Shown: positions 26,479 through 35,553 of the stretch, piece by piece
How the letters are laid out: each line of letters begins with the position of its first letter
Position numbering within the stretch: position 1 is the first letter of the stretch
Source: an uncultured Flavobacteriaceae bacterium
GTDB lineage: Bacteria; Bacteroidota; Bacteroidia; Flavobacteriales; Flavobacteriaceae
Length of the DNA stretch: 64,000 bases
Assembly: GCA_947497245.1 (NCBI GenBank)
Contig: CANMFO010000001.1
Location: 806,001-870,000 of the forward strand
Direction: 5' to 3'
Position numbers and translations under genes: made by a program
Notes under the pieces: model-generated
Seen by the model: the letters and a program-made list of their open reading frames with translations, nothing else
Database searches by the model: none
What the model was told of the DNA's origin: nothing

Positions 26479-26506
26479 GTGTAAAACAAGTGTAAAGAGG
26501 TGTAAA
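26479..26506. promoter_or_regulatory. Three phased GTGTAAA repeats upstream of the permease promoter
   Basis: GTGTAAA occurs at 26479-26485, 26490-26496 and 26500-26506, with spacings of 11 and 10 bases (one helical turn). On the permease strand the repeats read TTTACAC and sit upstream of the TAATTTTG box, where an activator would bind. The cognate regulator is unknown. Confidence 0.5.
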
Positions 26507-26561
26507 TTTTTGCGCCATGGAACGCCAAGAATTATATCATTACAATTAGTGTCCCCACCTT

Positions 26562-28601
26562 TCACTCTTTCCCCAATATCAAAAATTTACCCAGGGCTTC
26601 ATAGGCCAACTCTCCTCCCGTATTGCTATTGGTAAAGATAATGTACCCCATGTCCAGGTCTTCGTACATCATAAATTGACATTGAAAGTCCCCATTGTTG
26701 CCATCATGCCCGAATGCCCGGCCATAGGACGTTTTTTCTTGGTAGATGCCAAGGCCAAAATATTCTTCCCGATCAGATTTTCCCAGATCTTCATCCAAGG
26801 GAATACCGATCTGTTTCCCGAATATTTCATTGTAGGTCTCAGCGCGCAGGCCTTTTCTGTTGGCCATGGCCAGAACAAAATCGGAAAAGGCCTTCGCTTC
26901 GGTATGCATTCCACCGGCCATACTGGGGTCATCCCCCAGATAGGTACCGCTGGGCAAATTGTTATAATGCCCATGGGAGGCCATTTTGATCAAAGAATCA
27001 CTTTTTTTGAAATGGGTACGCCCAATGTCCAATGGACCCAACACTTCCTCCTTTAAGATATCGCTTATGGTTTTTCCCGTGAGTTGGACTACCACCCTTT
27101 TTAGATATTCGTACCCCTCCCCGGAATATCCATAAGCTGTTCCAGGGGTAAATTTGAGTTCAAATTTCCCCTCCCCATCGCGTACCGGCCAATTGGGGAA
27201 ACCGGTTTGGTGGGAGAGCACCTGCCTTGCGGTAATGCGTTCATAACGCTTATCATGGGCAATATCGGGGAAAGGTAGATATTGATATAGGGGTCTGTCA
27301 AGATCAATAATACCCTTTTCCGCCAGACTACATACCGCAAACGCAAAAACAGGTTTGGTGATGGAAGCTGCTTCAAATAAGGTACTTGCTTGAACGGGCT
27401 CCAAGGTATAGCTGTTCTTTACCCCATAGGTTTTATGATAGATGACCCGTCCGTTCTTCAATAACGCTAAGGACAGTCCGGGAATTTCGTAATAGCGCCG
27501 ATAGGATTCTATAAAATTGTCCAACAGGATCTCCTTCTCCCTATCAAAACTGTATAGCACTCCTTTCTCGGGAATCAAGTCGGGTTCGGGAAGTACGGAC
27601 AGTTGAAGCACAGGCACGGTAACTTCTTCGTTTTTATTCACGGTAAACAAAGTAGTTGAGCTTTCACTATCCAATTTGGACCACTCCCCTCCAATCCTAT
27701 AAAGACTGCCCACGGGAGACACTTCATAGTGTCCAACTGGAAGGCAGGCAGCGTATCTCCCTGTCGAATCCACTTGAGCCTTGACCCAAAGTGCTGGAGG
27801 ACCTGTCGAGCGTATGCTGACCGCATTGGGAAGCTCCTCCATATCCTTGGAAAAATCTTTCCATTCGAGTCTCCCATGGAAAAGGCCCATAGGCTGGTCA
27901 ACGTCCAATAGTACCAAACTTCCCAACCTTCCCGCTCCTTCATCCTTCCATCTGTTCCTCCCCCAGATCAGCCGGGTGTGGTTTTCTTTTTTGTCATCGA
28001 GATCTTTGTCAATGATCACATGGTCCAATCCAAAAGATTTTCCGGCATAGATTGCCGAATCCAATCCAATTCTGGCCTCATAAACCGTTTGGGAACCCTG
28101 GCGTTTTACAACGACTTCCACATCGTCCAAATTGGCGTCCCTTACTTTGGGATCCCAACTTTCTGCGCGTCCGATCAATTTGGCCCCTAGTTCCCCGAAT
28201 TGATATATGATGGGTCCAGAACCATTTGGGGCATGCCTTTCGTCCACATAAAGCGTGTACCGATCCTCGATGGTTTTTTCAGATATCCCCAAATTACCGG
28301 ATATATACGACTCATCGGAAACCACCATCGCAAAATACAGGGATTGATGCGACACATTGTACCCGGCTGTAAAATAGGCATTCAGGTCTTCTGTATTCTT
28401 CGGTTTTTTCCCCAATGTGTTCTCCATGGGAAAATGGGTCAGTGCTTCAGGCCAGTCGGTAATATCGCCGTCAATGGAAATCCCGGATATAGGGTAGGCA
28501 TAGGCGATTCCAGGAGAAGGCAACAAAGACATGGGGCCGTTATATTCCTGTGAACAACCAAGGCCCATCGATAATACTGCTGCAATCGAAATAATGGACA
28601 T
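26562..28601 (-). CDS. Serine hydrolase (beta-lactamase fold) with N-terminal CBM9-like domain, lipoprotein
   Basis: About 679 residues from the ATG at 28601, chosen for its lipoprotein signal (MSIISIAAVLSMGLGC); starts as far up as 28742 are in frame but give a long basic head. The N-terminal ~200 residues resemble a carbohydrate-binding module of family 9 (ISIDGDITDWPEAL at its start; QSLYFAMVVSDE). A linker domain follows, then a class-C beta-lactamase/serine hydrolase domain with SITK (SxxK), a Tyr-containing GYSGEGYEY in the YxN position and HDGNNGD (HxG). Probable periplasmic or surface esterase/amidase acting on glycan-linked substrate; inferred. Downstream of the DUF4097 genes. Confidence 0.8.
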   Translation of the reverse strand: MSIISIAAVLSMGLGCSQEYNGPMSLLPSPGIAYAYPISGISIDGDITDWPEALTHFPMENTLGKKPKNTEDLNAYFTAGYNVSHQSLYFAMVVSDESYISGNLGISEKTIEDRYTLYVDERHAPNGSGPIIYQFGELGAKLIGRAESWDPKVRDANLDDVEVVVKRQGSQTVYEARIGLDSAIYAGKSFGLDHVIIDKDLDDKKENHTRLIWGRNRWKDEGAGRLGSLVLLDVDQPMGLFHGRLEWKDFSKDMEELPNAVSIRSTGPPALWVKAQVDSTGRYAACLPVGHYEVSPVGSLYRIGGEWSKLDSESSTTLFTVNKNEEVTVPVLQLSVLPEPDLIPEKGVLYSFDREKEILLDNFIESYRRYYEIPGLSLALLKNGRVIYHKTYGVKNSYTLEPVQASTLFEAASITKPVFAFAVCSLAEKGIIDLDRPLYQYLPFPDIAHDKRYERITARQVLSHQTGFPNWPVRDGEGKFELKFTPGTAYGYSGEGYEYLKRVVVQLTGKTISDILKEEVLGPLDIGRTHFKKSDSLIKMASHGHYNNLPSGTYLGDDPSMAGGMHTEAKAFSDFVLAMANRKGLRAETYNEIFGKQIGIPLDEDLGKSDREEYFGLGIYQEKTSYGRAFGHDGNNGDFQCQFMMYEDLDMGYIIFTNSNTGGELAYEALGKFLILGKE

Positions 28602-28754
28602 TGTGGTCCGGACACGCCCCAAACCGCTCTTGAGCTTTGAATACCTCGGGAAATGCCTTAGGTATTTTGAAAAAAGACCGCATGTTTTTTTCATGGAAAA
28701 CATAAATGCATTTTTTTGTGAAAGCATATGGATCATTGGCAAGGGACCAATTGG

Positions 28755-29573
28755 CTACTGGGATCGAATCAATATATCCCCATTTAAGGTTTTGAAAAGG
28801 ATTTGGGCACCTCCTTTGTTAATCGTGCCCGTAATCCATTTTTCCTGCTTTCGCTTCCTTTTGGCGCGTCCCGAAGATTTTCTTTTAAGGGGAGGGGGCT
28901 GGTTCTTTTTGAAGTTGCCATCAAAACCGATAAATACCTCCCGGGTTTCCGACCAAGCCTTGATATCGGCATCAAGGTCTTTGGGGAAGGTGATATCCAA
29001 GGTGCCGTTCAAACTGGTAAAGGCCATATCGGTCCCTTTCGTCACCTGTAAAAAATTGACGGTAATATCCTGGTTCCGGGCATCCACTATTGCCGAACCG
29101 CTGACATCCTTCAATGCGATGGCCCCATTGCGATTACTGACCACCAATTCCCCCTTCACCCCTTCGACCCTGATATCCCCATCGTTAACAGCCATAAGGT
29201 TCAATGAAAAGTTCTTGGGCACCTTGATCGTATAGTCGAGTTCGGGGTTTCCCTCTTCGGATGTTATAAAGACATTGTTGTTGTATTCCTCCACGGTAAA
29301 TTCCATAGGGTCCGAACTGATCTTGCGCAAGCCCAAGGTGGACGGATCGCGCATTTTTACCCCTTTGCCCGTCGTTTCTACAATAACGTCCTTTCCCTCA
29401 TGGCCAAGTACGGTTATGGATCCGTACAAAATGCTCATTTCCAGTTTTCCGGGCCTGTCACTGTTGCTCAAAGCAATGGACCGCACCTCTTTCTGTCCAT
29501 TTTGGGCCCAGGTCCCAATGCACATCAACAGCATTCCTATAGTGGTTCCTATTTTTATCCTTTTGTTCTCCAT
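28755..29573 (-). CDS. DUF4097-type beta-strand repeat protein
   Basis: 272 residues with a signal peptide (MENKRIKIGTTIGMLLMCIGTWAQ) and repeated short beta-strand units (GSITVLGHEGKD, GDIRVEGVKGELVVSNRNGAI, NGDILIRSQ) of the DUF4097/adhesin-like beta-solenoid type. A very basic linker (PPLKRKSSGRAKRKRKQEK) sits near 225-245. It lies 4 bases after its paralogue and last in the sigma-factor operon. These proteins sit in the periplasm or outer membrane; function unknown, perhaps envelope-stress related. Confidence 0.8.
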   Translation of the reverse strand: MENKRIKIGTTIGMLLMCIGTWAQNGQKEVRSIALSNSDRPGKLEMSILYGSITVLGHEGKDVIVETTGKGVKMRDPSTLGLRKISSDPMEFTVEEYNNNVFITSEEGNPELDYTIKVPKNFSLNLMAVNDGDIRVEGVKGELVVSNRNGAIALKDVSGSAIVDARNQDITVNFLQVTKGTDMAFTSLNGTLDITFPKDLDADIKAWSETREVFIGFDGNFKKNQPPPLKRKSSGRAKRKRKQEKWITGTINKGGAQILFKTLNGDILIRSQ

Positions 29574-29577
29574 ACGC

Positions 29578-30444
29578 CTAGTATCTTAATGATACATTAC
29601 CGTTCAGGACATGAAAGTCGAGTTTTGTACCCCCCTTACCGATCTTGAAGGATTCGTTGTGGCGATGCCAGCCCCGCTTTTTCTTCTTTTTCCGCTTTCT
29701 TGCTTGCTGATTTGATTTTGAAGATTTGAAGTTCGTGTACAGGGCCCCGTTCAACCCCTTGAAGAGCACATCTGCATTTAAGCTTTCCTTAAAGGTAATA
29801 TCGATATTGCCGTTCAAGGTGTGGTAGGATGATTTTCCATCCGGATTTGCATGGTAGTTTATGGTAATATCCCCGTTAAGCGCATTTACAGTGGTCTTAC
29901 CGGAAATATTGTCCAAGATTATTGCTCCTTTGATATTGTTCGCAATAATTTCTTCTCCGAATACCTCCCTTACAATAACATCTCCATTGGCAATGGTAGT
30001 CGCCTTTATGTTGATGTCATGCGGCACCTTGACCGTAAAATTTAGGATGTAGTCATATCTCTTTTGGCCCTTGTTCCCATTTTCATTGTAATTGATGCGT
30101 CCACTGCTTGGTTTGAAGTCGGTCCATGGGGAATCCAGATAGACGTAAATATACTTTCCCTTTTCTTCGACACCGATATTTATTTCACGAATGCCCCGCT
30201 CCAGGGCATCCCGGTTTTTGGCCGTGATGATTTTCTTGGCCACCATTTTAATGTTCTCCCCATCATACCCTTCTATTCGGACCTGTCCTTTCACATTCTG
30301 CAGTACAAAGAAATTCGCTTTCGATTTCCTTTCAAAGATCAGCTCTTTGGATATGGTCTCCTCAAACTTTTGGGCCTTGGCAATACCGTGGAAAAGGACC
30401 ACTGCCAACAGAAGGGTTATTTTTATTCCTCTTAATCTTTCCAT
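29578..30444 (-). CDS. DUF4097-type beta-strand repeat protein (paralogue)
   Basis: 288 residues with a signal peptide (MERLRGIKITLLLAVVLFHGIAKAQ) and the same beta-solenoid repeat style (GDVIVREVFGEEIIANNIKGAI, NGDITINYHANPDG, LNGNVSLRY). It contains a similar basic patch (QQARKRKKKKKRGWHR). The pair is a tandem duplication within the sigma/anti-sigma operon. Function unknown. Confidence 0.8.
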   Translation of the reverse strand: MERLRGIKITLLLAVVLFHGIAKAQKFEETISKELIFERKSKANFFVLQNVKGQVRIEGYDGENIKMVAKKIITAKNRDALERGIREINIGVEEKGKYIYVYLDSPWTDFKPSSGRINYNENGNKGQKRYDYILNFTVKVPHDINIKATTIANGDVIVREVFGEEIIANNIKGAIILDNISGKTTVNALNGDITINYHANPDGKSSYHTLNGNIDITFKESLNADVLFKGLNGALYTNFKSSKSNQQARKRKKKKKRGWHRHNESFKIGKGGTKLDFHVLNGNVSLRY

Positions 30445-30478
30445 TCTTGTTTTTGTTTCACATTGTTACACTTCCGGT

Positions 30479-31285
30479 TTACATGATGGACGCTATCGAT
30501 TCCTGAAGTTTTTGTCTTACCGATATATCCGTGGTAATCTGTTCCATTAGTTGTTTCATGGGACCAATGGCGCCTTTTTCCTGAAGTTCCACCATAAGGT
30601 CCGCCAGCGCGATCTGAACCAAAGGGGATTCTTGCGCGGTAATCGACCTTACCAATCCGGACCTCACTTTTGGATCTTCGGCATACCCCTCCAAGGATTC
30701 GATGGCCGCCAAACGGACGTTGCTATTGGGGTCATTGTTGAGTGTTGTAAAAAGCGCGGCCACTATTGCTTCGCTTACCTGGCTCATTTTGGCCGACTCG
30801 TTAACGGCCTGTAACCTTTTATGGACCGAAGGCTGGTCCAATAAGGCAAAGACCAACTTTTCACGGACGTTCTCGATCTCTGTCCGTTCCACCATTGGAT
30901 CATGGGCGGGTTCACCTGTATTCAGGTGATATCCATATGCCAACCCTAGGGCCAACAACACGGAGCTGTACGCCAATTGTGCTTTCCATTGTGCGAAAAA
31001 AAATGATCGGACCCAATCTTCCAAATCTTTGAAAAAATGCCGGTCCCTACCATTGTTGTCCGCTATTTCGGTCTGGAGCATTTCATAAAATCGTAAGTGC
31101 ATCGCTTCGGAAGGGTCCGGCAATCCCATGTTGGCAACGTCTTTCCAGGTCTTCTGAAGGGCATCAAATTTTTGCCGGTATTCGGGATTCTCCTTTAAGA
31201 CGGTTTCAAAATCCTTTATTTCCGTAGCATCCAATTCTTGGGATAGATACTTCATCATTGTTCTTTCGAATGTGCTCTCCTCCAT
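30479..31285 (-). CDS. Anti-sigma-type membrane protein with HEAT repeats
   Basis: 268 residues. The N-terminal ~70 residues form a small helical cytoplasmic domain (LDATEIKDFETVLKENPEYRQKF), as in Bacteroidota anti-sigma factors; one TM at about 103-119 follows. The C-terminal region (~155-260) has HEAT-like helices (SNVRLAAIESLEGYAEDPKV, SPLVQIALADLMVELQEKGA) outside the membrane. It starts 3 bases after the sigma gene stop. It probably sequesters the upstream sigma factor and senses an envelope signal through HEAT repeats; inferred from position and layout. Confidence 0.75.
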   Translation of the reverse strand: MEESTFERTMMKYLSQELDATEIKDFETVLKENPEYRQKFDALQKTWKDVANMGLPDPSEAMHLRFYEMLQTEIADNNGRDRHFFKDLEDWVRSFFFAQWKAQLAYSSVLLALGLAYGYHLNTGEPAHDPMVERTEIENVREKLVFALLDQPSVHKRLQAVNESAKMSQVSEAIVAALFTTLNNDPNSNVRLAAIESLEGYAEDPKVRSGLVRSITAQESPLVQIALADLMVELQEKGAIGPMKQLMEQITTDISVRQKLQESIASIM

Positions 31286-31288
31286 GGT

Positions 31289-31843
31289 TTACTTCTTTTC
31301 GAATTTTAAAAAAACTTCTCTCAAATCGTTCAATGCGCGGTGCGCCCTTACCCTCGCGGCACCTTGGCTACAACCCAGTATTTTTGCTATTTCGGGGAAT
31401 TTCATTCCCTTGTATATATTCAATACCAATACCTCACGTTTTTCTGGACTTATTTTTTGCATGGCAAGCCTTAACATTTCGGCATTGTCCCTGTTCTGAA
31501 ATTCCTCTTCGATATTACCTGAACCTTTTAGCTCGTGCTCGGTCGTCAAAAGCAGTTCCGTGGGCGCTCTTTTTAAAATTTTATTGTAATGATCGTAATA
31601 CAGGTTCCTTGACAGCTTAAATATCCAGGCCTCAAAAGAACCTTCAGCCTTATAATTGTGCCTGTACTTCAAGACTTTTATGAATACATTCTGCACCAAA
31701 TCCTCGCTAAGGTGCCTGTTCCCACACATATGGTAGTAAAATCCGAACAATTGCTTCCAATGACGCTCATAGAGCAAACCAAGTTTTTCCAAGTCCCCTG
31801 ATTTTACTTTTAACATCAATTCGTGGTCGTCCTGTGAATGCAA
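31289..31843 (-). CDS. ECF RNA polymerase sigma factor
   Basis: 184 residues with sigma region 2 (LSEDLVQNVFIKVLKYRHNY, FEAWIFKLSRNLYYDHYNK) and region 4 (LNIYKGMKFPEIAKILGCSQGAARVRAHRAL). No region 3. First gene of an operon with a HEAT-repeat anti-sigma-like protein and two DUF4097 proteins, an arrangement common in Bacteroidota. Probably directs the operon itself under envelope stress. The upstream region (31844-32114) shows no clear TAnnTTTG box. Confidence 0.9.
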   Translation of the reverse strand: MHSQDDHELMLKVKSGDLEKLGLLYERHWKQLFGFYYHMCGNRHLSEDLVQNVFIKVLKYRHNYKAEGSFEAWIFKLSRNLYYDHYNKILKRAPTELLLTTEHELKGSGNIEEEFQNRDNAEMLRLAMQKISPEKREVLVLNIYKGMKFPEIAKILGCSQGAARVRAHRALNDLREVFLKFEKK

Positions 31844-32114
31844 TTGACTATGGTTTAGGTATCTATTGATAATAACATCTTTTTTTGGAAAGTGTTACAG
31901 GGTTTGGGGGAAAAATAGTCTTTGGGAGCAAAAAAACAGGGGTATGGGATGTAGAGATCCCACCTGAAGAAAATATGCATCCCGACCAAAACCTTTGAAG
32001 TAAGAGCGGGGGGAAGGGAGTCGGGAAGAACGGGTACAGCAAGCAAAAACTAAAAAGGATGGAAGCATTTAATCAAATTTCTTCCATTCGAAAATAAATT
32101 GAAATGGCCAAGCA

Positions 32115-33455
32115 CTATTTTCGGTTCAAAACCTCTCGATAGACCTCATCCTCCTTAATAAACTTTATGGTTATTTTGCGGATCTTTTGGTCCGGGCCCC
32201 TGTCCATTTCCAGAAGATAGTCCCCCGGTAGTTCAAACTTGTCCCGCTCCAAGGGAATCATTGACAGTGTGGGGCCTCCGCCCTGAACCGCAAGCAGGGG
32301 TTTTCCGTTTTGAAGTTCGATTTTTGCACCATATTCATCATTTTCATAGATACCGACATACTCGCGAAGCACGGTATCACTTACATCTGTAGGGTTAGAC
32401 CTTCCACGGAACAAGGTTTTATAAAATTGCATCAACTCTTTATCCAATATGTTTTTTGAATTTGTGATCAAGGTATCCAGTCCGGCAGCACATGCCGCCT
32501 CCAAGGCCCTGTCCTCTGCAATCCTAATATCGGGGACAACCCCTACTTTTTCCCAATCTTTTCCAGTAACCGGATTTATGGAGCGGGTAGTGGAAACTTT
32601 TATTGAAATACCCAGCTCCCGCTCATTGAAATATTCTATGCCATGGGCGCCCCCTTTGGATACTTCCCCTACGATCGTTGCCCTTTTCATGGCTTGGAGC
32701 TGATAGGCAAGCCATTCTGCCGATGAGAAAGATCTTTTGCCCATAAGAATAAAAACAGGAATACCACTGAAGTCCGGCCCCTCCACATAATGGGTCCAGG
32801 TTTCTTCGGAGGTGTTGTTGTACCTGGTAAGACCGGTTGACAGGAGCACGGGGTTCTTGAATAGATAACTGCTCAACAGCGTGGCCATCTCGGACCATCC
32901 GCCCCCGTTGTTGCGCAGGTCAATGACAAGGGCTTTTGAATTTGCCAAAAAGTGCATCGCTGAACGGGCCGTTGGTCCGGCTGAGGAAGGATGTGAGAAT
33001 TCACGAAGATCGATATACCCGATTCCGCCCACCATCATCTCAACTTTTTTAAAACCGTAATTGTCCTTTTTGGATGCCCTGCCTTCATCCTCGGCATTGG
33101 TCCCCTCTTTAAAACGGAGGACCTGTAAGTGTTTATCACCATTGACCGCCTGTATGTCCTGTGTCAATCTACTGGTCAGTCTTTGGATGTTTTTGAACCC
33201 ATTGTAGTCCCCCCGCCCCAATTTGCACTTGATATCTTCACTGATGCGGTTTCCAACATCTTCATAAATATAGAAGCGCTGAATAAGTTCGGCAACCTTG
33301 TTGACAATCTCGGTGATTTTGTCCCGGTCCAACATTGGCGTACTCTCGGTATGCCCATGTGCCAAGAAGGTGAACATTGAAAAAATAAGGGCAAGTAGAC
33401 AAGATGCAATACGGGGTTTTAAGTAGAAAGAAACGGAACGATCGTTATTTTTCAT
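32115..33455 (-). CDS. S41-family (C-terminal processing-like) peptidase
   Basis: 446 residues from the ATG at 33455, chosen for its signal peptide (MKNNDRSVSFYLKPRIASCLLALIFSMFTFLAHG is the head); an in-frame ATG at 33509 exists. The S41 core is visible: VIDLRNNGGGWSEM, ILMGKRSFSSAEWLAYQL (nucleophile in SFSSAEW), IVGEVSKGGAHGIEYF. N-terminal helical S41_N-like region, C-terminal ~100 residues beta-rich. Probably a periplasmic serine peptidase; substrate unknown. The same strand as the serine hydrolase upstream, but 300+ bases apart. Confidence 0.82.
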   Translation of the reverse strand: MKNNDRSVSFYLKPRIASCLLALIFSMFTFLAHGHTESTPMLDRDKITEIVNKVAELIQRFYIYEDVGNRISEDIKCKLGRGDYNGFKNIQRLTSRLTQDIQAVNGDKHLQVLRFKEGTNAEDEGRASKKDNYGFKKVEMMVGGIGYIDLREFSHPSSAGPTARSAMHFLANSKALVIDLRNNGGGWSEMATLLSSYLFKNPVLLSTGLTRYNNTSEETWTHYVEGPDFSGIPVFILMGKRSFSSAEWLAYQLQAMKRATIVGEVSKGGAHGIEYFNERELGISIKVSTTRSINPVTGKDWEKVGVVPDIRIAEDRALEAACAAGLDTLITNSKNILDKELMQFYKTLFRGRSNPTDVSDTVLREYVGIYENDEYGAKIELQNGKPLLAVQGGGPTLSMIPLERDKFELPGDYLLEMDRGPDQKIRKITIKFIKEDEVYREVLNRK

Positions 33456-33823
33456 ACTACCTATCTGCCGTTCTAAAGGGCCAGAATATTTTATTACGAA
33501 TGTATTCATGATCAGGTGTTTTTTGGTGATGGGCCGATTTTTTCGGTTATACCGATCGGTCCGGATTTGTTCAAAACGGAAGCAAGCTGGTTTGTCCCTT
33601 GGTTTGATCTTCCGGTACCGCGCCGTTCAAGGTGTCCAAATCGGAAGTTGCATCGGGTTAATAGGCCTGCTCTACTTATATAGACGAAGATCTCAATCAA
33701 AGGGTTGCCCGCTATTCCCCAATAGTGGGACCCATTTGTCCTATGGCCATGAACCCCGACCATCCCCGGTTTTGGGCCTTGTTATCTTAAGAAAGGCGGT
33801 GTCGCGGAAAAGGTCCGTTCCGT
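33456..33823. other. Intergenic region between S41 peptidase and serine hydrolase genes
   Basis: About 370 bases with no gene, no repeat and no convincing promoter match that I can see on either strand. Confidence 0.4.
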
Positions 33824-35362
33824 TTAGTTTTTAGATGTGTTTTCACTTATCCATCGCTGTGCTTCCTTGGTATACCACCAAGGAGAGAAGTTTTTTGCCT
33901 CCACGATGTTTTTATAGTATATGAAACTTCTGTCATGTAGCTCTTTCATTTGAAAAAAGTGGGCCATATAGTAGTTTGCATAGGGATTATTTTCATCGCC
34001 CTCCAATAGTAGCTCTCCCAGATCGGTGAACTTGTGGTCGAAATCGGTGAATTCTTCTTTTTCGCGTATATCGTCCATAAACTTGAGCATATATAAATTG
34101 CGCATGAGAAGCAAATCCCCATAATCTTTGTAGTCTGGAAAATGATTAAAAAGCGTATTCAAAATTTGCTTGCTCATGGTGCCCTCCCGATCGTTGAACC
34201 GGCTCATGAAAGTTGCCGCCAAAGACTGGGCCATCAATTTCTTACGCAAAAATTCACTTTTGTTGTTGGTCAACCTGTGCAACCTGTGCTCAAGTGTTTC
34301 CAGGGAAGTCCGATTCTCGAATAGGGGTTCCTCTTCCAATCCAAAGACAAAATTCTTTAAAAAACTAAGCGCGAACAACGAATAGGTCACATCTCCATCG
34401 ATCAGGCGGGCCGGATCGCTCATCAGATTGTTGTTTGCCGCTATGATAAGGGTCAGGTCCTGCTTTGGCACTTTTAAAAACAGACTTGAATAACAGTCGT
34501 ACTGGCCGTAGCCCCAGACCAATTTCTCATTCATGAATTCCTGTGTAAAAACCCCAAGGCCGTAGGGCAGGCCGGGGCCAAATGGATTGAACATTTTATT
34601 TTTGGAAGCGTCCGAGATGAGGGCGTTTTTGTCCATCGCCCCACTAAGTTTGGATAGGTCGCGAACGGTGGATGAAATTCCGGCCGCCGTTGAATAGCCA
34701 TAGTCGATATACCCTGGATTGGGTTCCTTGACCATATACCCACCTTCTGGCTCGCCTCCCAGGAAATAGGGCTGTGCCACTTTCCTTTTTTCCATTGCTA
34801 TTTGGAGTGAATCTTTCAGTAAATAGGTGTTTTCAAGTTTTAAGGGATCGATGATGCGTTCATAGATATTCGTCCTGAAATCTTTTCCACTCGCTTTTTC
34901 AATGACATTACCCAAAAGCATAAAGCGATAATTGTTATAATAAAAGTGCCTCCCCGGGACACCTTGGGAAGTGTGGGACAGGGCATGTTTGATTTTTATG
35001 GAGTCTCCGATGGCCAAGTTTTCCGAATAATTTCCCAAAGGTTCATCAAGGGATATCTTTCCCTCCTCGACCAGTTGCATAATGACCAGGGCCGAAAATA
35101 TCTTTGTCAAAGATGCCATTTGAATCGTGGTAAGCGAATCCATTGGAATCTGTACGTCTATATCGGCCATTCCCAAATAGTCTTCGTAAAGGGTTTGATC
35201 CCCTTTCCTGACCAAAACACCCATTCCAGGGATTTGAAAATACGCTTTGAGTTCTAAAAGCTCTTCCGAGAATCTTGCTTTGCCAACTATATCCGTTCTA
35301 TCGGGACTGGAACATCCAACTACGGATAATAGGGCGACAATCGTGCTAAGGAATTTGTTCAT
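33824..35362 (-). CDS. Serine hydrolase (beta-lactamase fold) lipoprotein with C-terminal extension
   Basis: 512 residues with a lipoprotein signal (MNKFLSTIVALLSVVGC, Cys17). Beta-lactamase/class-C-type domain: S84-LTK87 (SxxK) and Y142-NN144 (YxN) are clear, but the third motif position reads GYGQYDCYSS, so the usual HxG is not evident. The C-terminal ~150 residues are helical and TPR-like (YANYYMAHFFQMKELHDRSF). Probable periplasmic or surface esterase/peptidase; missing HxG may alter activity. Divergent from the alpha/beta hydrolase at 35554. Confidence 0.78.
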   Translation of the reverse strand: MNKFLSTIVALLSVVGCSSPDRTDIVGKARFSEELLELKAYFQIPGMGVLVRKGDQTLYEDYLGMADIDVQIPMDSLTTIQMASLTKIFSALVIMQLVEEGKISLDEPLGNYSENLAIGDSIKIKHALSHTSQGVPGRHFYYNNYRFMLLGNVIEKASGKDFRTNIYERIIDPLKLENTYLLKDSLQIAMEKRKVAQPYFLGGEPEGGYMVKEPNPGYIDYGYSTAAGISSTVRDLSKLSGAMDKNALISDASKNKMFNPFGPGLPYGLGVFTQEFMNEKLVWGYGQYDCYSSLFLKVPKQDLTLIIAANNNLMSDPARLIDGDVTYSLFALSFLKNFVFGLEEEPLFENRTSLETLEHRLHRLTNNKSEFLRKKLMAQSLAATFMSRFNDREGTMSKQILNTLFNHFPDYKDYGDLLLMRNLYMLKFMDDIREKEEFTDFDHKFTDLGELLLEGDENNPYANYYMAHFFQMKELHDRSFIYYKNIVEAKNFSPWWYTKEAQRWISENTSKN

Positions 35363-35553
35363 AGTATGGATTTATGGTTCCACCCGCTTCGAAATGTTTT
35401 TACGGGAATGCCATTAAATTACAATAAATCGGGAGCCGTCGCCGCGAATTGTCACGGTTTTTTTTCAATAAAGATGCAGTGAAACGGGAATACATGATTT
35501 CAAGCTCGGAAATGGGTATATTTAAATATTGAAAGTTCAAAAGCGATCTTGAT

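Noticed and set aside
31855-32046. Small minus-strand gene upstream of the sigma factor
   Set aside because: 63-residue frame with no family resemblance in a likely leader/promoter region; no support.
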